DNA from: Prevotella sp.
GTDB lineage: Bacteria; Bacteroidota; Bacteroidia; Bacteroidales; Bacteroidaceae
Assembly: GCA_017940545.1 (NCBI GenBank)
Contig: JAGAYI010000047.1
Span: forward strand, 1 to 48,836
Direction: 5' to 3'
Length of the DNA stretch: 48,836 nt
In this document: positions 18,157-27,274 of the stretch, one piece after another
How positions within the stretch are numbered: the first letter of the stretch is position 1
Layout of the letters: every line of letters begins with the position of its first letter
Translations under genes and position numbers: made by a program
Notes under the pieces: generated by a model
The model's database searches: none
What the model was told of the DNA's origin: nothing
The model's input: only the letters and a program-made list of their open reading frames with translations

Positions 18157-19506
18157 ATGAAATACTATAGTACCAATGGGAATGCTCCCATAGCTGACCT
18201 GAGTAAGGCCGTCGTCAAAGGACTGGCCGAAGACCGTGGGCTCTACATGCCCGAACAGATAAAAACGCTGCCAAAGGAGTTCTTCGACAACATGAGCAGC
18301 ATGACTTTCCAGGAAATTGCCTACAAGGTGGCCGATGCCTTCTTCGGTGAAGACGTGGAGGCCGATGCACTCCGGCATATCGTCTATGACACACTACAGT
18401 TTGACTGTCCGGTGGTGAAGGTGGAGGAAAACATCTACGCCTTGGAGCTCTTCCACGGCCCCACCCTTGCCTTCAAGGATGTTGGCGCACGCTTCATGGC
18501 CCGCCTGCTGCAGTACTTTATTAATAAGGAGGATGGCGACAGGAGTAAGGAATCAGGTAATCAGGAGGTCAACGTGCTCGTGGCTACCAGCGGCGACACC
18601 GGTTCTGCCGTAGCCAACGGTTTCCTCGGCGTGGAGGGCATTCACGTCTATGTGCTCTACCCCAAAGGTAAGGTGAGCCACATTCAGGAGAGTCAGTTCA
18701 CGACGTTAGGACGTAACATCACGGCAATCGAGGTGGATGGTGTGTTTGACGACTGCCAGCGACTGGTGAAGTCGGCCTTTATGGACGAGGAGCTGAACCG
18801 CCACATGCGTCTGACATCGGCGAACTCCATCAACGTGGCCCGTTTTCTGCCGCAGGCGTTCTACTACTTTAATGCCGTGGCACGTATAAGCGAAATCACT
18901 CATAGTCAACCGATAGTGATGTGTGTGCCATCGGGTAACTTCGGCAACATCTGCTCGGCGCTGTTCGGACACCGGATGGGACTGCCCGTCAGCCGTTTCA
19001 TTGCCGCCAACAACGCCAACGACGTGTTTTTCCAGTACCTTCAGACAGGGAAGTACACCCCGAAGGCCTCAGTACAGACGCTGGCCAACGCAATGGACGT
19101 GGGCGACCCGTCGAACTTCGCACGCATCCTGAACCTATACTCCCAGAACAACCGTCTGTCGCCGGAAGCTACACACGAGGCCGTCACGAACCTGATAAGC
19201 GGCTGCACCTACAGCGACGAGCAGATTCGTGAGACCATGCGCCAGTGCTATGCAGACAATGGCTACGTGCTCGACCCCCACGGTGCCTGCGGCTACCGCG
19301 CACTGAAGGAGCAGTTGCGCCCCGGCGAGGTGGGCGTATTCTGCGAAACGGCGCATCCGGCAAAGTTTAAGGAGAAAGTTGACGAGATATTGGGAACAGA
19401 CATTGACATTCCCGAGCGTCTGCAGGCATTTATGCGCGGACAGAAGCAGAGCGTGCCCCTGTCGAAGGAGTTTGCTGACTTCAAGCAGTTCCTCCTGAAA
19501 CAATAG
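18157..19506 (+). CDS. thrC: Threonine synthase
   Basis: A 449-residue PLP enzyme that converts O-phosphohomoserine to threonine. MKYYSTNGNAPIADLSKAVVKGLAEDRGLYMP is the usual start. FHGPTLAFKDVGARFMA holds the PLP lysine, ATSGDTGSAVANGF and VPSGNFGNICSALFG bind PLP phosphate, and ETAHPAKF is near the end. It completes the thrA/homoserine-kinase/thrC set but is separated from the others by the esterase gene and has its own promoter and terminator. It could therefore be regulated apart from thrA. Confidence 0.96.
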   Translation: MKYYSTNGNAPIADLSKAVVKGLAEDRGLYMPEQIKTLPKEFFDNMSSMTFQEIAYKVADAFFGEDVEADALRHIVYDTLQFDCPVVKVEENIYALELFHGPTLAFKDVGARFMARLLQYFINKEDGDRSKESGNQEVNVLVATSGDTGSAVANGFLGVEGIHVYVLYPKGKVSHIQESQFTTLGRNITAIEVDGVFDDCQRLVKSAFMDEELNRHMRLTSANSINVARFLPQAFYYFNAVARISEITHSQPIVMCVPSGNFGNICSALFGHRMGLPVSRFIAANNANDVFFQYLQTGKYTPKASVQTLANAMDVGDPSNFARILNLYSQNNRLSPEATHEAVTNLISGCTYSDEQIRETMRQCYADNGYVLDPHGACGYRALKEQLRPGEVGVFCETAHPAKFKEKVDEILGTDIDIPERLQAFMRGQKQSVPLSKEFADFKQFLLKQ

Positions 19507-19507
19507 A

Positions 19508-19550
19508 TTAGAGGAAGTTAGCGGAAACGCCAACTTCCTCTAACTTCTTT
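19508..19550 (+). terminator. Terminator of thrC
   Basis: TTAGAGGAAGTT-A-GCG and CGC-C-AACTTCCTCTAA pair around a GAAA tetraloop (19508-19543), followed by CTTCTTT. It is a long stem with one internal mismatch. It probably also stops the convergent ykvA-like transcript. Confidence 0.88.
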
Positions 19551-19560
19551 GACAAAGCGT

Positions 19561-19953
19561 TCAGGCTTCGTCGTCAAACAGACGGCTGGCCTCCTGCAGT
19601 TCGTCCTCGTCGAACCAGCTGTTCAGACGCTCCTTAGCCTTCTGCTGAATGTCGGGGTCAACATTGTTCCACACCTTGTGGAGCACGAAGAGCAGCACGG
19701 CCATGTCGTCAGACAAGCCGACAATGGGATAGGCATCGGGCAGCACGTCGAGCGGACTGATCATGTAGCCCAGCGCACCAATAATGAGAGCCTTGTCGCG
19801 TTTGCTGACGTTAGGACTTTGCAACGTGTAGTAAAGAATGAGAGAAGCATAGACAAACTTGGCCCCTGCACGCTTGGCCACACGCGCTATTTTCTCCAGG
19901 AACTCGTTCGGAGAGAAATAGTTGGAATGATTCATGAAATCAGGTAGTTCCAT
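19561..19953 (-). CDS. YkvA family protein (DUF1232)
   Basis: A 130-residue protein with the DUF1232 core, DKALIIGALGYMISPLDVLPDAYPIVGLSDDMAVLLFVL (about 62-96), including the conserved SPLDxxPD turn and two hydrophobic stretches. The C-terminus is acidic (WFDEDELQEASRLFDDEA). The role of the family is unknown; members are small membrane-associated proteins. It is last in a minus-strand group after the DUF1460 gene, 54 nt downstream. Confidence 0.85.
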   Translation of the reverse strand: MELPDFMNHSNYFSPNEFLEKIARVAKRAGAKFVYASLILYYTLQSPNVSKRDKALIIGALGYMISPLDVLPDAYPIVGLSDDMAVLLFVLHKVWNNVDPDIQQKAKERLNSWFDEDELQEASRLFDDEA

Positions 19954-20007
19954 AGTAATGATATTTTAATTGTTGATATTCCTTATTTCTTTAATTCTTT
20001 AATTATA

Positions 20008-20868
20008 TCATTTCCCCACCACTCTCACGACGCGAATGCCAGTGAATGTCGTGCGCTGCTGAATGTACTCGCGGAAGAGCACAGGGTCTTCCTCAACCCT
20101 CTTGTGGACCGACGAGGCATTGAGCAGGTGCAGTCCGTCGGGTTTCCACACGGCAAAACCCAGATGGGCAATGTCGAGCCCCTTCATGTTGGTGGTCAGG
20201 CAGATGATGTCACCGTCCCTGACCGCCTTGCGCAGGTTGGTGCTGTTGATTTTCATGACCTGCCGTTTAGGAATGTAGCGGAACGTCTTACCCGTGAGCT
20301 CTGCTTCCTGACGGCTGATGATGCTGACCAGCCCGGGGTGGTTCTTCAGCGCCTTGTAGGCATTGGGGTGCTGGCTCATGAAGTTGATGTTGAGCTGTTG
20401 GACGGCTGTGAAGGGCGGATTGGGGGTCTGCACCTCCTCAACCAGTCCCATGCGCTGCTTGTCGAGAATCCAGTCGCTGAAGTAGTGCAGCCGGCTGGGA
20501 TAGCCGTCCAGCACGCCTCCGCGGTAGCGCAAGGTGCGCAGTGTGCTGACAAAGTCGGCAAACGAGGTCTTTCTATGCCGGGCGCAAAGCGTCAGCGCCA
20601 CGACATTCTCTACCAGCGTGGTGCAGTCCAGTTCGCGGGTATTGATGACCAGTCGCTCGTCGTCGTACACTTCGAGCGTGTGGGCCACGTAGGGCTGGTT
20701 CAGGAACTTGCGGGCAAAGAAGAGCGTACTCGCATTGTTGGTGCGTTTGGCTTCCTGCAGCAGTCTGCACACGAAGAGGCTGTCTTCGCGCGTATAGCTG
20801 ACGTCGGTGGCCGAAACGTGCAGGCTTCCGACAGCCATGAACAGCAGTATGGCAATGAGATGTTTCAT
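20008..20868 (-). CDS. DUF1460 secreted NlpC/P60-like amidase
   Basis: A 286-residue protein with signal peptide (MKHLIAILLFMAVGSLHVSA). It matches DUF1460, a papain-like fold related to cell-wall amidases. The likely nucleophile is Cys in ELDCTTLVENVVAL and the likely histidine is in DIAHLGFAVW; HYFSDW and GDIICLTTNMKG are also family segments. It is expected to act on peptidoglycan in the periplasm. Its ATG overlaps the stop of the DUF4421 gene (ATGA at 20868-20865), so the two are translationally coupled. Confidence 0.85.
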   Translation of the reverse strand: MKHLIAILLFMAVGSLHVSATDVSYTREDSLFVCRLLQEAKRTNNASTLFFARKFLNQPYVAHTLEVYDDERLVINTRELDCTTLVENVVALTLCARHRKTSFADFVSTLRTLRYRGGVLDGYPSRLHYFSDWILDKQRMGLVEEVQTPNPPFTAVQQLNINFMSQHPNAYKALKNHPGLVSIISRQEAELTGKTFRYIPKRQVMKINSTNLRKAVRDGDIICLTTNMKGLDIAHLGFAVWKPDGLHLLNASSVHKRVEEDPVLFREYIQQRTTFTGIRVVRVVGK

Positions 20869-21941
20869 TTGTTCTTTCTGTATTGTTTTCTTAATCCGAA
20901 ATTATAGCCAACGTATGCGTTCAGCGAGCCAAACACGTTGTTGGCCGAGAAGCGCGACTTGCGGTAGGTGTAGCCATGCAGGATGGCGCTGGCACCGGCA
21001 TACCACCTCAGGTTGTTGAACACGATGGCAAAGCGCCCTATGCCGTCGAAGTTGAAGTTGTTGAACCGGAAGCCCTTGTTGGACTCCACGTCGCCCACGG
21101 TATGCTTGTAGGCCAGACCTAAGGAGGCACTCGCCGAGAAGAGGAAGTTCTTGGCGAACACCCAGTTGTAGGCGTATCCGCCCGTCAGGCAGTAGTCGTA
21201 AAACTTCACGCTGTTGAACTTCAGTCCTTCGTCAATCTCGGCGGCGGGTTGCGTGCTGTATTGCTCTGCCATGCGCTGCAGCTTCTGGTAGTCGAAGTCC
21301 AGGCTGTTGCGCGTATAGCCGATGCCCGCCAGCCACGAGCCGCAGCTTATCTTCTGCTGCGTGCTTTGCGAGAAAGCCGCCGGATAGGAGAAGCGCTTGT
21401 TGTTGAATATGTAATAGAGATTGAAACCGGTGATACCGACGCTCAGTCCGTCGAAGTTCATGCCCTCCAGCGGGCTGTTGCCGGTCATGCCCTTCCAGAG
21501 CTTCACATTGCGTATGCGATAGTTGCTACCCGTGCGCCGGTAGTACAGGTCAATGCCTATCTTGGAACTGTAGATGCTCAGGTCTATCTCCTGCTTCAGG
21601 TCGCCGATGTTGAACCCTATGTGCTTCAAGTCGAAGGTATAGCCCAGGAAGATCCACCGCCAGCCGAAGTAGGGTCCCACCTTGATGGTAGGCTTCGGGG
21701 CAAGAGTGACCGACTGTCCCCCGCTGCTCTTCAGCTGGTAAATGTCGTAGGTATAGGTCATGGTGAGCTGGGTGGAGAAGTTATAGTGCGGGGGCTCCAC
21801 GTAGTTGGAGTCAATCTCGTTGTACTTCTCTATCAACCGTCCGATGAAACCGATGTTTTCCTTCTCCTCATTCCGAGGTTCCTGGGCATGGGCACGGGCA
21901 ATGACGAACGACAAGAGTATAATGGTCAGGTATGTTCTCAT
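20865..21941 (-). CDS. DUF4421 domain protein, secreted, probable beta-barrel
   Basis: A 358-residue protein starting MRTYLTIILLSFVIARAHAQ, a signal peptide; a longer frame upstream would overlap the end of the oxidoreductase gene. The body alternates aromatic and polar residues (FGWRWIFLGYTFDLKHIGFN, FNLYYIFNNKRFSYPAAFSQ, YVGYNFGLRKQY) in the style of outer-membrane or porin-like beta strands, and matches DUF4421 of Bacteroidetes. Function unknown. It lies 11 nt after the Gfo/Idh/MocA gene and is coupled to the DUF1460 amidase, which suggests a joint envelope role. Confidence 0.8.
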   Translation of the reverse strand: MRTYLTIILLSFVIARAHAQEPRNEEKENIGFIGRLIEKYNEIDSNYVEPPHYNFSTQLTMTYTYDIYQLKSSGGQSVTLAPKPTIKVGPYFGWRWIFLGYTFDLKHIGFNIGDLKQEIDLSIYSSKIGIDLYYRRTGSNYRIRNVKLWKGMTGNSPLEGMNFDGLSVGITGFNLYYIFNNKRFSYPAAFSQSTQQKISCGSWLAGIGYTRNSLDFDYQKLQRMAEQYSTQPAAEIDEGLKFNSVKFYDYCLTGGYAYNWVFAKNFLFSASASLGLAYKHTVGDVESNKGFRFNNFNFDGIGRFAIVFNNLRWYAGASAILHGYTYRKSRFSANNVFGSLNAYVGYNFGLRKQYRKNK

Positions 21942-21952
21942 TTCCTGGATGG

Positions 21953-22933
21953 TCAGAATTTTCCTAATATGCGGTCCATGGCCCAGTTGACGGGTGTGGC
22001 CGACAGACTGGTACAGTCGCAAACGCCCAGCCCCTGCAGGTGTTCCACCACGTTCTTGATGAGCGGGAACTGCACGTATGGCGGATTCGGCACCGTCACC
22101 GTCTGCGTGCCCTCACTGGTATGCAGCTTGATGGGGGCATAGTCGAACACGGAGAAACTGAGCAGTCCCTTGTCGCCGATGATTTCTATGCGGTCTTCGC
22201 GTGCCGACTCGTGAGCCACAAAGCACCAGGAGCCGCTGCCGGGCAGGCCGTTCTCAAAGCGGAAGCAGGCACTCACCGTGTCCTCGGCCTCATAGAGTCC
22301 GCCACGGTTGTCCTTAAAACCACGGGCCTCGACAATGACACCGAACAGCTGCTGCAACAGGTCGAGCTGGTGGGGAGCAAGGTCGTAGAAATAGCCGCCC
22401 CCGGCAATGTCGGGCTGCAGGCGCCAGGGCAGGTTGTCGGTTTCGTAGTCCAGTTCACGCGGAGGCACGGCAAAACGCACCTGCACATTGACGGGTTTGC
22501 CTATCAAGCCGCTGTCAACAATGTTCTTCACCTTGTTGAAATAAGGCAGCCTGCGACGGTAATAAGCTACGAAACAGGGTACACCTGTCTGCTCGGAGAC
22601 GCGATTCACCCGGGCGCAGTCGTCGTAAGAGGCAGCCAGCGGCTTTTCCACATAGACGGGCTTTCCGGCTTTCATGGCCATAATGGCGAAGGTGGCATGG
22701 CTCGACGGCGGCGTGGCAATATAGACGGCGTTCACGTCGGGGTCGTCAATAAGCTTCTGGGCGTCGGTATAGTACTTTGGAACGGCATGTCGCTCCGCAT
22801 AGCTACGCGCTTTCCGCTCGTTGCGGCTCATGACGGCAACTATCTGTGAGCCTTCTATTTCGTTGAAGGCCGGGCCGCTTTTTTTTTCCGTCACTTCTCC
22901 GCAACCAATAAATCCCCACTTGATTATTTTCAT
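21953..22933 (-). CDS. Gfo/Idh/MocA family NAD(P)-dependent oxidoreductase
   Basis: A 326-residue protein. N-terminal Rossmann domain begins IKWGFIGCGEVTEKKSGPAF, followed by AVMSRNERKARSYAERH. The family lysine is in VYVEKPLAASYDDC (EKP motif), and GGGYFYDLAPHQLDLLQQLFG in the C-terminal domain holds the second catalytic region. Members oxidise or reduce sugars and inositols; the substrate is not readable. ATG 22933 is preferred because the frame-open start 54 nt upstream overlaps the promoter boxes. First gene of the minus-strand group that ends with ykvA. Confidence 0.9.
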   Translation of the reverse strand: MKIIKWGFIGCGEVTEKKSGPAFNEIEGSQIVAVMSRNERKARSYAERHAVPKYYTDAQKLIDDPDVNAVYIATPPSSHATFAIMAMKAGKPVYVEKPLAASYDDCARVNRVSEQTGVPCFVAYYRRRLPYFNKVKNIVDSGLIGKPVNVQVRFAVPPRELDYETDNLPWRLQPDIAGGGYFYDLAPHQLDLLQQLFGVIVEARGFKDNRGGLYEAEDTVSACFRFENGLPGSGSWCFVAHESAREDRIEIIGDKGLLSFSVFDYAPIKLHTSEGTQTVTVPNPPYVQFPLIKNVVEHLQGLGVCDCTSLSATPVNWAMDRILGKF

Positions 22934-22953
22934 AATAAGTATTAATTTGGGCA

Positions 22954-22985
22954 CAAAGATACGAAAAAATAAATACCTTTGCAAC
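22954..22985 (-). promoter_or_regulatory. Promoter of the Gfo/Idh/MocA operon
   Basis: On the minus strand GTTG (22985-22982), a 20-bp spacer and TATCTTTG (22961-22954) fit the Bacteroidetes consensus with one change in the -33 box. It overlaps the plus-strand -7 box at 22974-22981. Confidence 0.65.
22974..22981 (+). promoter_or_regulatory. -7 box of the membrane-protein/hisB unit
   Basis: TACCTTTG lies 20 nt before ATG 23002. TTTG at 22946-22949 is 24 bp upstream, longer than the usual spacing. The box falls between the -7 and -33 elements of the opposing promoter. Confidence 0.6.
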
Positions 22986-23001
22986 ACTAAACAGAAAAAA
23001 G

Positions 23002-23943
23002 ATGCAAAAACAAATAAAAGAACCCATCATGAAGGAGCGCAGCTCAAGGGCTTCGCTCGTGGCAGGATTCAGACTCTACATGGAGCACTTCCGCCACCTT
23101 TTCAAATCAACGTGGATGGCCGGACTGGTTGCAGCCCTGCTGTCAGGTACCGCCGCTACGGCGGTGTTTGTCTATTGGCCGGGACTCATTGCCCGTGTAT
23201 ATAGCGACCTTCCGCATGCTTGGCAATATGCCGACGAGTACCGGCTGCTGCTGACAGCCATCATACTGCTGACATTGCTGTCGGTCATGGCCACAGCGGC
23301 CTTCGGCGGTACTGCGGCGGCGGCCATATTAAACGTCCAGCTGCCCCAGCCTGTCAGCCCTTGGCGCATGATGCTGCGCTCGCTGAAGAAACTGCTCTGC
23401 CACGTCGTGTTGTTTGGCATTGGCTTCGGACTGCTCGGACTTTTCATCTACTGGCGACGTGCCATGTTGCTCGACCCAGCCAACAACCTCGTGTCGTTGG
23501 GCATGACCTTGGTACTCTTCACGCTTCTCTGCATCGTTTTGCTGCCAACGGCTTATCTGTCAACAAAATATCTGATGGACACCACAACGGCCTTCTGGCC
23601 GTTGCTGTTACACCGCTACCCCACCTCCATGCGCTACTGGGGCCGACAGTTTGTGGTGGTGCTGGTGTGTTTCATCATGTTGGGTGTCTTTACCTTCATT
23701 GTGAGTCTGCCAGGCACCATTCTCTATCAGGCCAACTGGCAGGCACGCATCGGCGTAGTGGGTGGCGACGCACTGGGCATGCCGGGTTACATCACCGCCC
23801 TGACCTTCCTGACCTGTACGGTAATTAGCTTCCTGCTGCATTACATCTGGCTGCCGCTACTGACGTGCCTGTATTATGTCTATGGAGCCATTGACACCCG
23901 CGAAACAAGAAAACTTCAGAATCAACAACAAAAACTGTTCTAA
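23002..23943 (+). CDS. Multi-pass inner-membrane protein of unknown function
   Basis: A 313-residue protein with about six hydrophobic segments, for example [102 protein letters not shown] and [21 protein letters not shown]. The N-terminus and C-terminus are basic and polar, probably cytoplasmic. No catalytic motif is visible. It starts the transcript that continues into hisB 16 nt later. I do not recognise a family beyond Bacteroidales membrane proteins. Confidence 0.75.
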   Translation: MQKQIKEPIMKERSSRASLVAGFRLYMEHFRHLFKSTWMAGLVAALLSGTAATAVFVYWPGLIARVYSDLPHAWQYADEYRLLLTAIILLTLLSVMATAAFGGTAAAAILNVQLPQPVSPWRMMLRSLKKLLCHVVLFGIGFGLLGLFIYWRRAMLLDPANNLVSLGMTLVLFTLLCIVLLPTAYLSTKYLMDTTTAFWPLLLHRYPTSMRYWGRQFVVVLVCFIMLGVFTFIVSLPGTILYQANWQARIGVVGGDALGMPGYITALTFLTCTVISFLLHYIWLPLLTCLYYVYGAIDTRETRKLQNQQQKLF

Positions 23944-23959
23944 ACAAAAGAAAAATTAT

Positions 23960-25018
23960 ATGAAACGCGTACTTTTCATTGACCGCGACGGAACCATTAT
24001 ACGTGAACCCGAGGACGAGCAGATTGATGCCTTCGAGAAACTGCAGTTTGTCCCGGGAGCTATCAGCGCACTCAGGTTCTTGCGCGAACATACCGACTTT
24101 GAGTTTGTCATGGTGAGCAACCAGGACGGACTGGGCACCGACAGTTTTCCGGAACCTACCTTCTGGCCCGTCCACAACTTCATTCTGCAGACCTTAGAGG
24201 GCGAAGGGGTGACGTTTGACGACATACTCATTGACCGCCATTTCCCCGACGACAATGCCCCCACCCGCAAGCCGCAGACCGGTATGGTGCAGAAATACAT
24301 GAACAATGCCGACTACGACATGGCAGGAAGCTACGTCATTGGCGACCGCGAGACCGACCGGCTGTTTGCCCGGAACATTGGCTGCCAGTTCCAGCAGGTA
24401 GGCGACTGGGCCAAGATTGCCGAGCTGATATTTGCCGGGGAGCGCACGGCTGAAGTGCGCCGCACGACGAAGGAGACCGACATACTGGTGCGGGTAAACC
24501 TGGACGGGACGGGCCGGTGTGACATTGAGACGGGACTGGGATTCTTCGACCACATGCTGGAACAGATAGGCCGCCACGGCATGATTGACCTGACCGTTCA
24601 CGTCAAGGGAGACCTGCATGTTGACGAGCACCACACCATTGAGGACACAGCCCTCGCTCTGGGCGAGTGCATTGACCATGCGCTGGGCTCGAAGCGCGGC
24701 ATTGAGCGCTACGGATACTCGCTGCCCATGGACGACTGTCTCTGTCAGGTGGCACTCGACTTCGGCGGCCGTCCCTGGTTAGTGTGGGATGCGGAGTTCC
24801 GCCGCGAGAAAATAGGCGAGATGCCTACGGAGATGTTCCTGCACTTCTTCAAGTCGTTGAGCGACGCCGCCCGCATGAACCTGAACATACGTGCTGAGGG
24901 ACAGAACGAACACCATAAGATAGAAGGAATATTCAAGGCCCTGGCCCGTTCGCTGAAGATGGCCGTCCGGCGCGACATTTACCACTACGAGCTGCCGTCA
25001 ACGAAGGGCATGCTGTGA
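23960..25018 (+). CDS. hisB: Bifunctional histidinol-phosphatase / imidazoleglycerol-phosphate dehydratase
   Basis: A 352-residue fusion that catalyses steps 6 and 8 of histidine synthesis. Residues 1-165 are the HAD phosphatase: FIDRDGTII (Asp 8 and Asp 10) and SNQDGLG. Residues about 170-352 are the dehydratase, with metal-binding histidines in [21 protein letters not shown] and EHHKIEG. ATG 23960 gives the family start [11 protein letters not shown], and a longer frame would overlap the membrane-protein gene. hisG, hisD and hisC, usually next to hisB in Bacteroidales, are not here. A terminator follows at 25095. Confidence 0.95.
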   Translation: MKRVLFIDRDGTIIREPEDEQIDAFEKLQFVPGAISALRFLREHTDFEFVMVSNQDGLGTDSFPEPTFWPVHNFILQTLEGEGVTFDDILIDRHFPDDNAPTRKPQTGMVQKYMNNADYDMAGSYVIGDRETDRLFARNIGCQFQQVGDWAKIAELIFAGERTAEVRRTTKETDILVRVNLDGTGRCDIETGLGFFDHMLEQIGRHGMIDLTVHVKGDLHVDEHHTIEDTALALGECIDHALGSKRGIERYGYSLPMDDCLCQVALDFGGRPWLVWDAEFRREKIGEMPTEMFLHFFKSLSDAARMNLNIRAEGQNEHHKIEGIFKALARSLKMAVRRDIYHYELPSTKGML

Positions 25019-25094
25019 CAGTTCATAGTTATTGAGGTAGCAAATGACACTTTAAGCCCCAACGAGGGGAACAAAAGCGAAACATGAATACATA

Positions 25095-25136
25095 AAAACA
25101 GGGGCCTGGAAATGTTATCTTCCAGACCCCTGTTTT
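25095..25136. terminator. Bidirectional terminator between hisB and the DUF4252 gene
   Basis: AAAACAGGGG-C-CTGGAA (25095-25111) pairs with TTCCAG-A-CCCCTGTTTT (25120-25136): a 17-position stem with one mismatch and A/T runs on both flanks. It can end hisB on the plus strand and the DUF4252 gene on the minus strand. Confidence 0.92.
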
Positions 25137-25163
25137 ATGTTTTTCGTCAGTTCTTACTGACTG

Positions 25164-25625
25164 TTACTTCAGAGAGCTCAGAGCCTCAATGTCTGACAGT
25201 TCTATATCGCCCTCGAAGCAAATCAGCTCACACGAATCGGCATCTGCCACCGACAGGATCACGCACTCGGTCTTGCCGTTTTCGCCCTTTGCAGCATATA
25301 CGAGCGCTGTCTGCCCTTCTTCATTCTCCTCGGCAACTTTTTCGTAGAGGGTCTTAAATGATGCAACCTTCTGGTCGTAAGTGGCGCGAGTGGCTTTGTC
25401 AGGGTTCTTAATCTCCAGCAGCTTCATAGCCGTCAGCTTGCTGAAAATCTTCTTGGCATTAGCATCGGTGACGCCGGCAGCAGCCATAGCCAGCATTTCT
25501 TTGCCCAGTGATTGATACTCAGCCTTGGGGAGTGTCTTCAGTTGGTCTGCCACTTCATCGAATGTCTGGCTGAAAGCGAACTGACTGGCAACGATGAGCG
25601 CCAGTGTCATCAATAATTTTTTCAT
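25164..25625 (-). CDS. DUF4252-like small secreted protein
   Basis: A 153-residue protein with signal peptide MKKLLMTLALIVASQFAFSQ. The mature part is mostly helical (FDEVADQLKTLPKAEYQSLGKEML...) and ends in an alternating beta-like TECVILSVADADSCELICFEGDIELSDIEAL, the usual shape of DUF4252 proteins in Bacteroidetes. Function unknown. ATG 25625 is preferred since a longer frame crosses the promoter. It has its own consensus promoter and is transcribed alone. Confidence 0.72.
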   Translation of the reverse strand: MKKLLMTLALIVASQFAFSQTFDEVADQLKTLPKAEYQSLGKEMLAMAAAGVTDANAKKIFSKLTAMKLLEIKNPDKATRATYDQKVASFKTLYEKVAEENEEGQTALVYAAKGENGKTECVILSVADADSCELICFEGDIELSDIEALSSLK

Positions 25626-25658
25626 TGTCGTTTCTTTTTTTGTGATTAAAATACGGTG

Positions 25659-25689
25659 CAAATATACAATATTCTGCTGAACGCACAAA
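25659..25689 (-). promoter_or_regulatory. Promoter of the DUF4252 gene
   Basis: On the minus strand TTTG (25689-25686), 19 bp, then TATATTTG (25666-25659): a full match to the Bacteroidetes consensus. The leader is about 30 nt. Confidence 0.8.
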
Positions 25690-25721
25690 GAAAATCGGGA
25701 AATAATTTTTCAATTCTGCCT

Positions 25722-25738
25722 CGCGGCCTACAGCCGCG
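25722..25738 (-). terminator. Possible terminator after the dnaJ-like gene
   Basis: CGCGGC (25722-25727) pairs with GCCGCG (25733-25738), immediately after the stop codon of the co-chaperone gene on the minus strand. The downstream strand is A/T-rich rather than a clean U-run, so this is a tentative call. Confidence 0.4.
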
Positions 25739-25739
25739 G

Positions 25740-26402
25740 TCAGCCTAAAGCCTGTCGCAACAGGGCCTGCTGCTGCGGCGTGAGGCTGTCAGGCAGCCGC
25801 ACGTTGTAGGTCAGTATGAGGTCGCGCCCACCCTGTCCCTTGCCGGGCAGACGTACCTTCGTGCCGGGCTGCGTGCAGGGCTTTACCTTCAGCTTCACCT
25901 TGTCGCCCGAAGGAGTGTTGACCAGCACGTCACCACCCGTCAGTGCAATGACCAGCGGAATGTCAATGCTGGAACTCTGCGAGCGCGAAGCGGTGCCCTG
26001 CTGACGACGGCCGGAGCGTCCGCCACCAAACAGATTCTCGAAGAACGACGAGAAACCGCCGCCGCCCGAGGTAAAGCTCGAGAAGTCGAAACCCTCGAAC
26101 GGACTGCCGCCACCGGCACCACCCGTGCCGAAGCCTCCGAAGCCACCTGACGCGCCACCGCCGTTGAAGGCATCGGCCTGACGCCACTGTTCGCCATACT
26201 GGTCGTACTTCTTGCGCTTCTCGGGGTCGCCAATCACGTCGTAAGCCTCGTTCAAGGCCTGGAACTTCGCCTTGGCCTTGGGGTCGTCAGGGTGCAAGTC
26301 AGGGTGAAACTGCTTGGCACGCTTCAGGTAAGCACGCTTCACGTCTTTCTGCGGAATCGTCTTCTCAACACCTAAAATCTTATAATAATCTATGAATGCC
26401 AT
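25740..26402 (-). CDS. DnaJ-domain co-chaperone (short CbpA-like)
   Basis: A 220-residue protein. The J domain (1-70) has the HPD motif (33-35) that stimulates the Hsp70 ATPase, and ends DPEKRKKYDQYG. A Gly/Phe-rich stretch follows (about 79-135: GGGASGGFGGFGTGG...). The C-terminal part (about 140-220) is one substrate-binding beta domain with PCTQPGTKVRLPGKGQGG. There is no cysteine-rich zinc domain. At 220 residues it is shorter than CbpA (about 300): the second beta domain and dimerisation tail are missing, though the frame ends cleanly. Confidence 0.88.
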   Translation of the reverse strand: MAFIDYYKILGVEKTIPQKDVKRAYLKRAKQFHPDLHPDDPKAKAKFQALNEAYDVIGDPEKRKKYDQYGEQWRQADAFNGGGASGGFGGFGTGGAGGGSPFEGFDFSSFTSGGGGFSSFFENLFGGGRSGRRQQGTASRSQSSSIDIPLVIALTGGDVLVNTPSGDKVKLKVKPCTQPGTKVRLPGKGQGGRDLILTYNVRLPDSLTPQQQALLRQALG

Positions 26403-26463
26403 ATTTATTTACGATTTACTGATTTTCTGTTTACAAAATTTCCAGCAAAAAACGTGCCGACCA

Positions 26464-26495
26464 TTTGGCTGTGTCAGCATTATTTCCTAATTTTG
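26464..26495 (+). promoter_or_regulatory. Promoter of nudC
   Basis: TTTG (26464-26467), 20 bp, and TAATTTTG (26488-26495) match the Bacteroidetes consensus. Their position rules out the frame-open start at 26465 and supports ATG 26516. Confidence 0.75.
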
Positions 26496-26515
26496 CATTA
26501 AAATTTCATTCTGAC

Positions 26516-27274
26516 ATGCATTACTTCATATTCTGCAAAGACGAACTGCTGCTGCGCAAGACTCCTGACGGCTGGCAGATACCAGAGGGAGACCGACCGC
26601 CCGTGGAACTGAGACCATGGACCCACGTACTGAACGTGGATGGCGACAAGGCATTCAGCATTGAGACCCCGGTGACGGGGAGTGCCGACTACGAGATGTG
26701 CGGACTGCGCAAAAGCTACTACCAGCTTCCACAGCACGAGTACCTCAAGGCTGGCAAGTGTCACGAGCTGCTCTACTGGGACAGGAACACGCGCTTCTGC
26801 GGCGTCTGCGGAGCACCCATGCGCATGGACACCGACATTTCCAAGAAGTGTACCCAATGCGGCAAGGAGGTGTGGCCGCAACTGGCTACTGCCATCATCG
26901 TGCTCATACACCGCGGCGACGAAGTGCTGCTGGTACATGCCCGTAATTTCCGTACCGACTTCTACGGCTTAGTGGCCGGATTTGTGGAAACGGGCGAGAC
27001 GCTGGAGGAGGCCGTACACCGTGAGGTCAGGGAGGAAACGGGCATCACCATCAGCAACCTGCGCTACTTCGGCAGCCAGCCGTGGCCCTACCCCTGCGGA
27101 CTCATGGTGGGCTTCAATGCCGACTACGTCGGGGGAGAGATTCACCTGCAGCGTTCCGAACTGTCAAAGGGTGCCTGGTTCCGGCGCGACAATCTGCCCA
27201 CCATACCTGAAAAGCTCTCCATTGCCCGCATGCTCATTGACGCGTGGATAGAGGAGACGGAAGATGGAAGATGA
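26516..27274 (+). CDS. nudC: NAD(+) diphosphatase / NADH pyrophosphatase (NudC type)
   Basis: A 252-residue Nudix enzyme that hydrolyses NAD(H) to NMN(H) and AMP, and in some bacteria removes NAD caps from RNA. A zinc ribbon is formed by Cys 95, 98, 112 and 115 (CGVC, CTQC). The Nudix box is GFVETGETLEEAVHREVREE (from 155). The NADH-specific motif SQPWPFP reads SQPWPYP (187-193). Length matches the family. The stop codon lies within purine heptamer repeats (27259-27286), and the convergent nitrilase-type gene ends 4 nt away. Confidence 0.92.
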   Translation: MHYFIFCKDELLLRKTPDGWQIPEGDRPPVELRPWTHVLNVDGDKAFSIETPVTGSADYEMCGLRKSYYQLPQHEYLKAGKCHELLYWDRNTRFCGVCGAPMRMDTDISKKCTQCGKEVWPQLATAIIVLIHRGDEVLLVHARNFRTDFYGLVAGFVETGETLEEAVHREVREETGITISNLRYFGSQPWPYPCGLMVGFNADYVGGEIHLQRSELSKGAWFRRDNLPTIPEKLSIARMLIDAWIEETEDGR

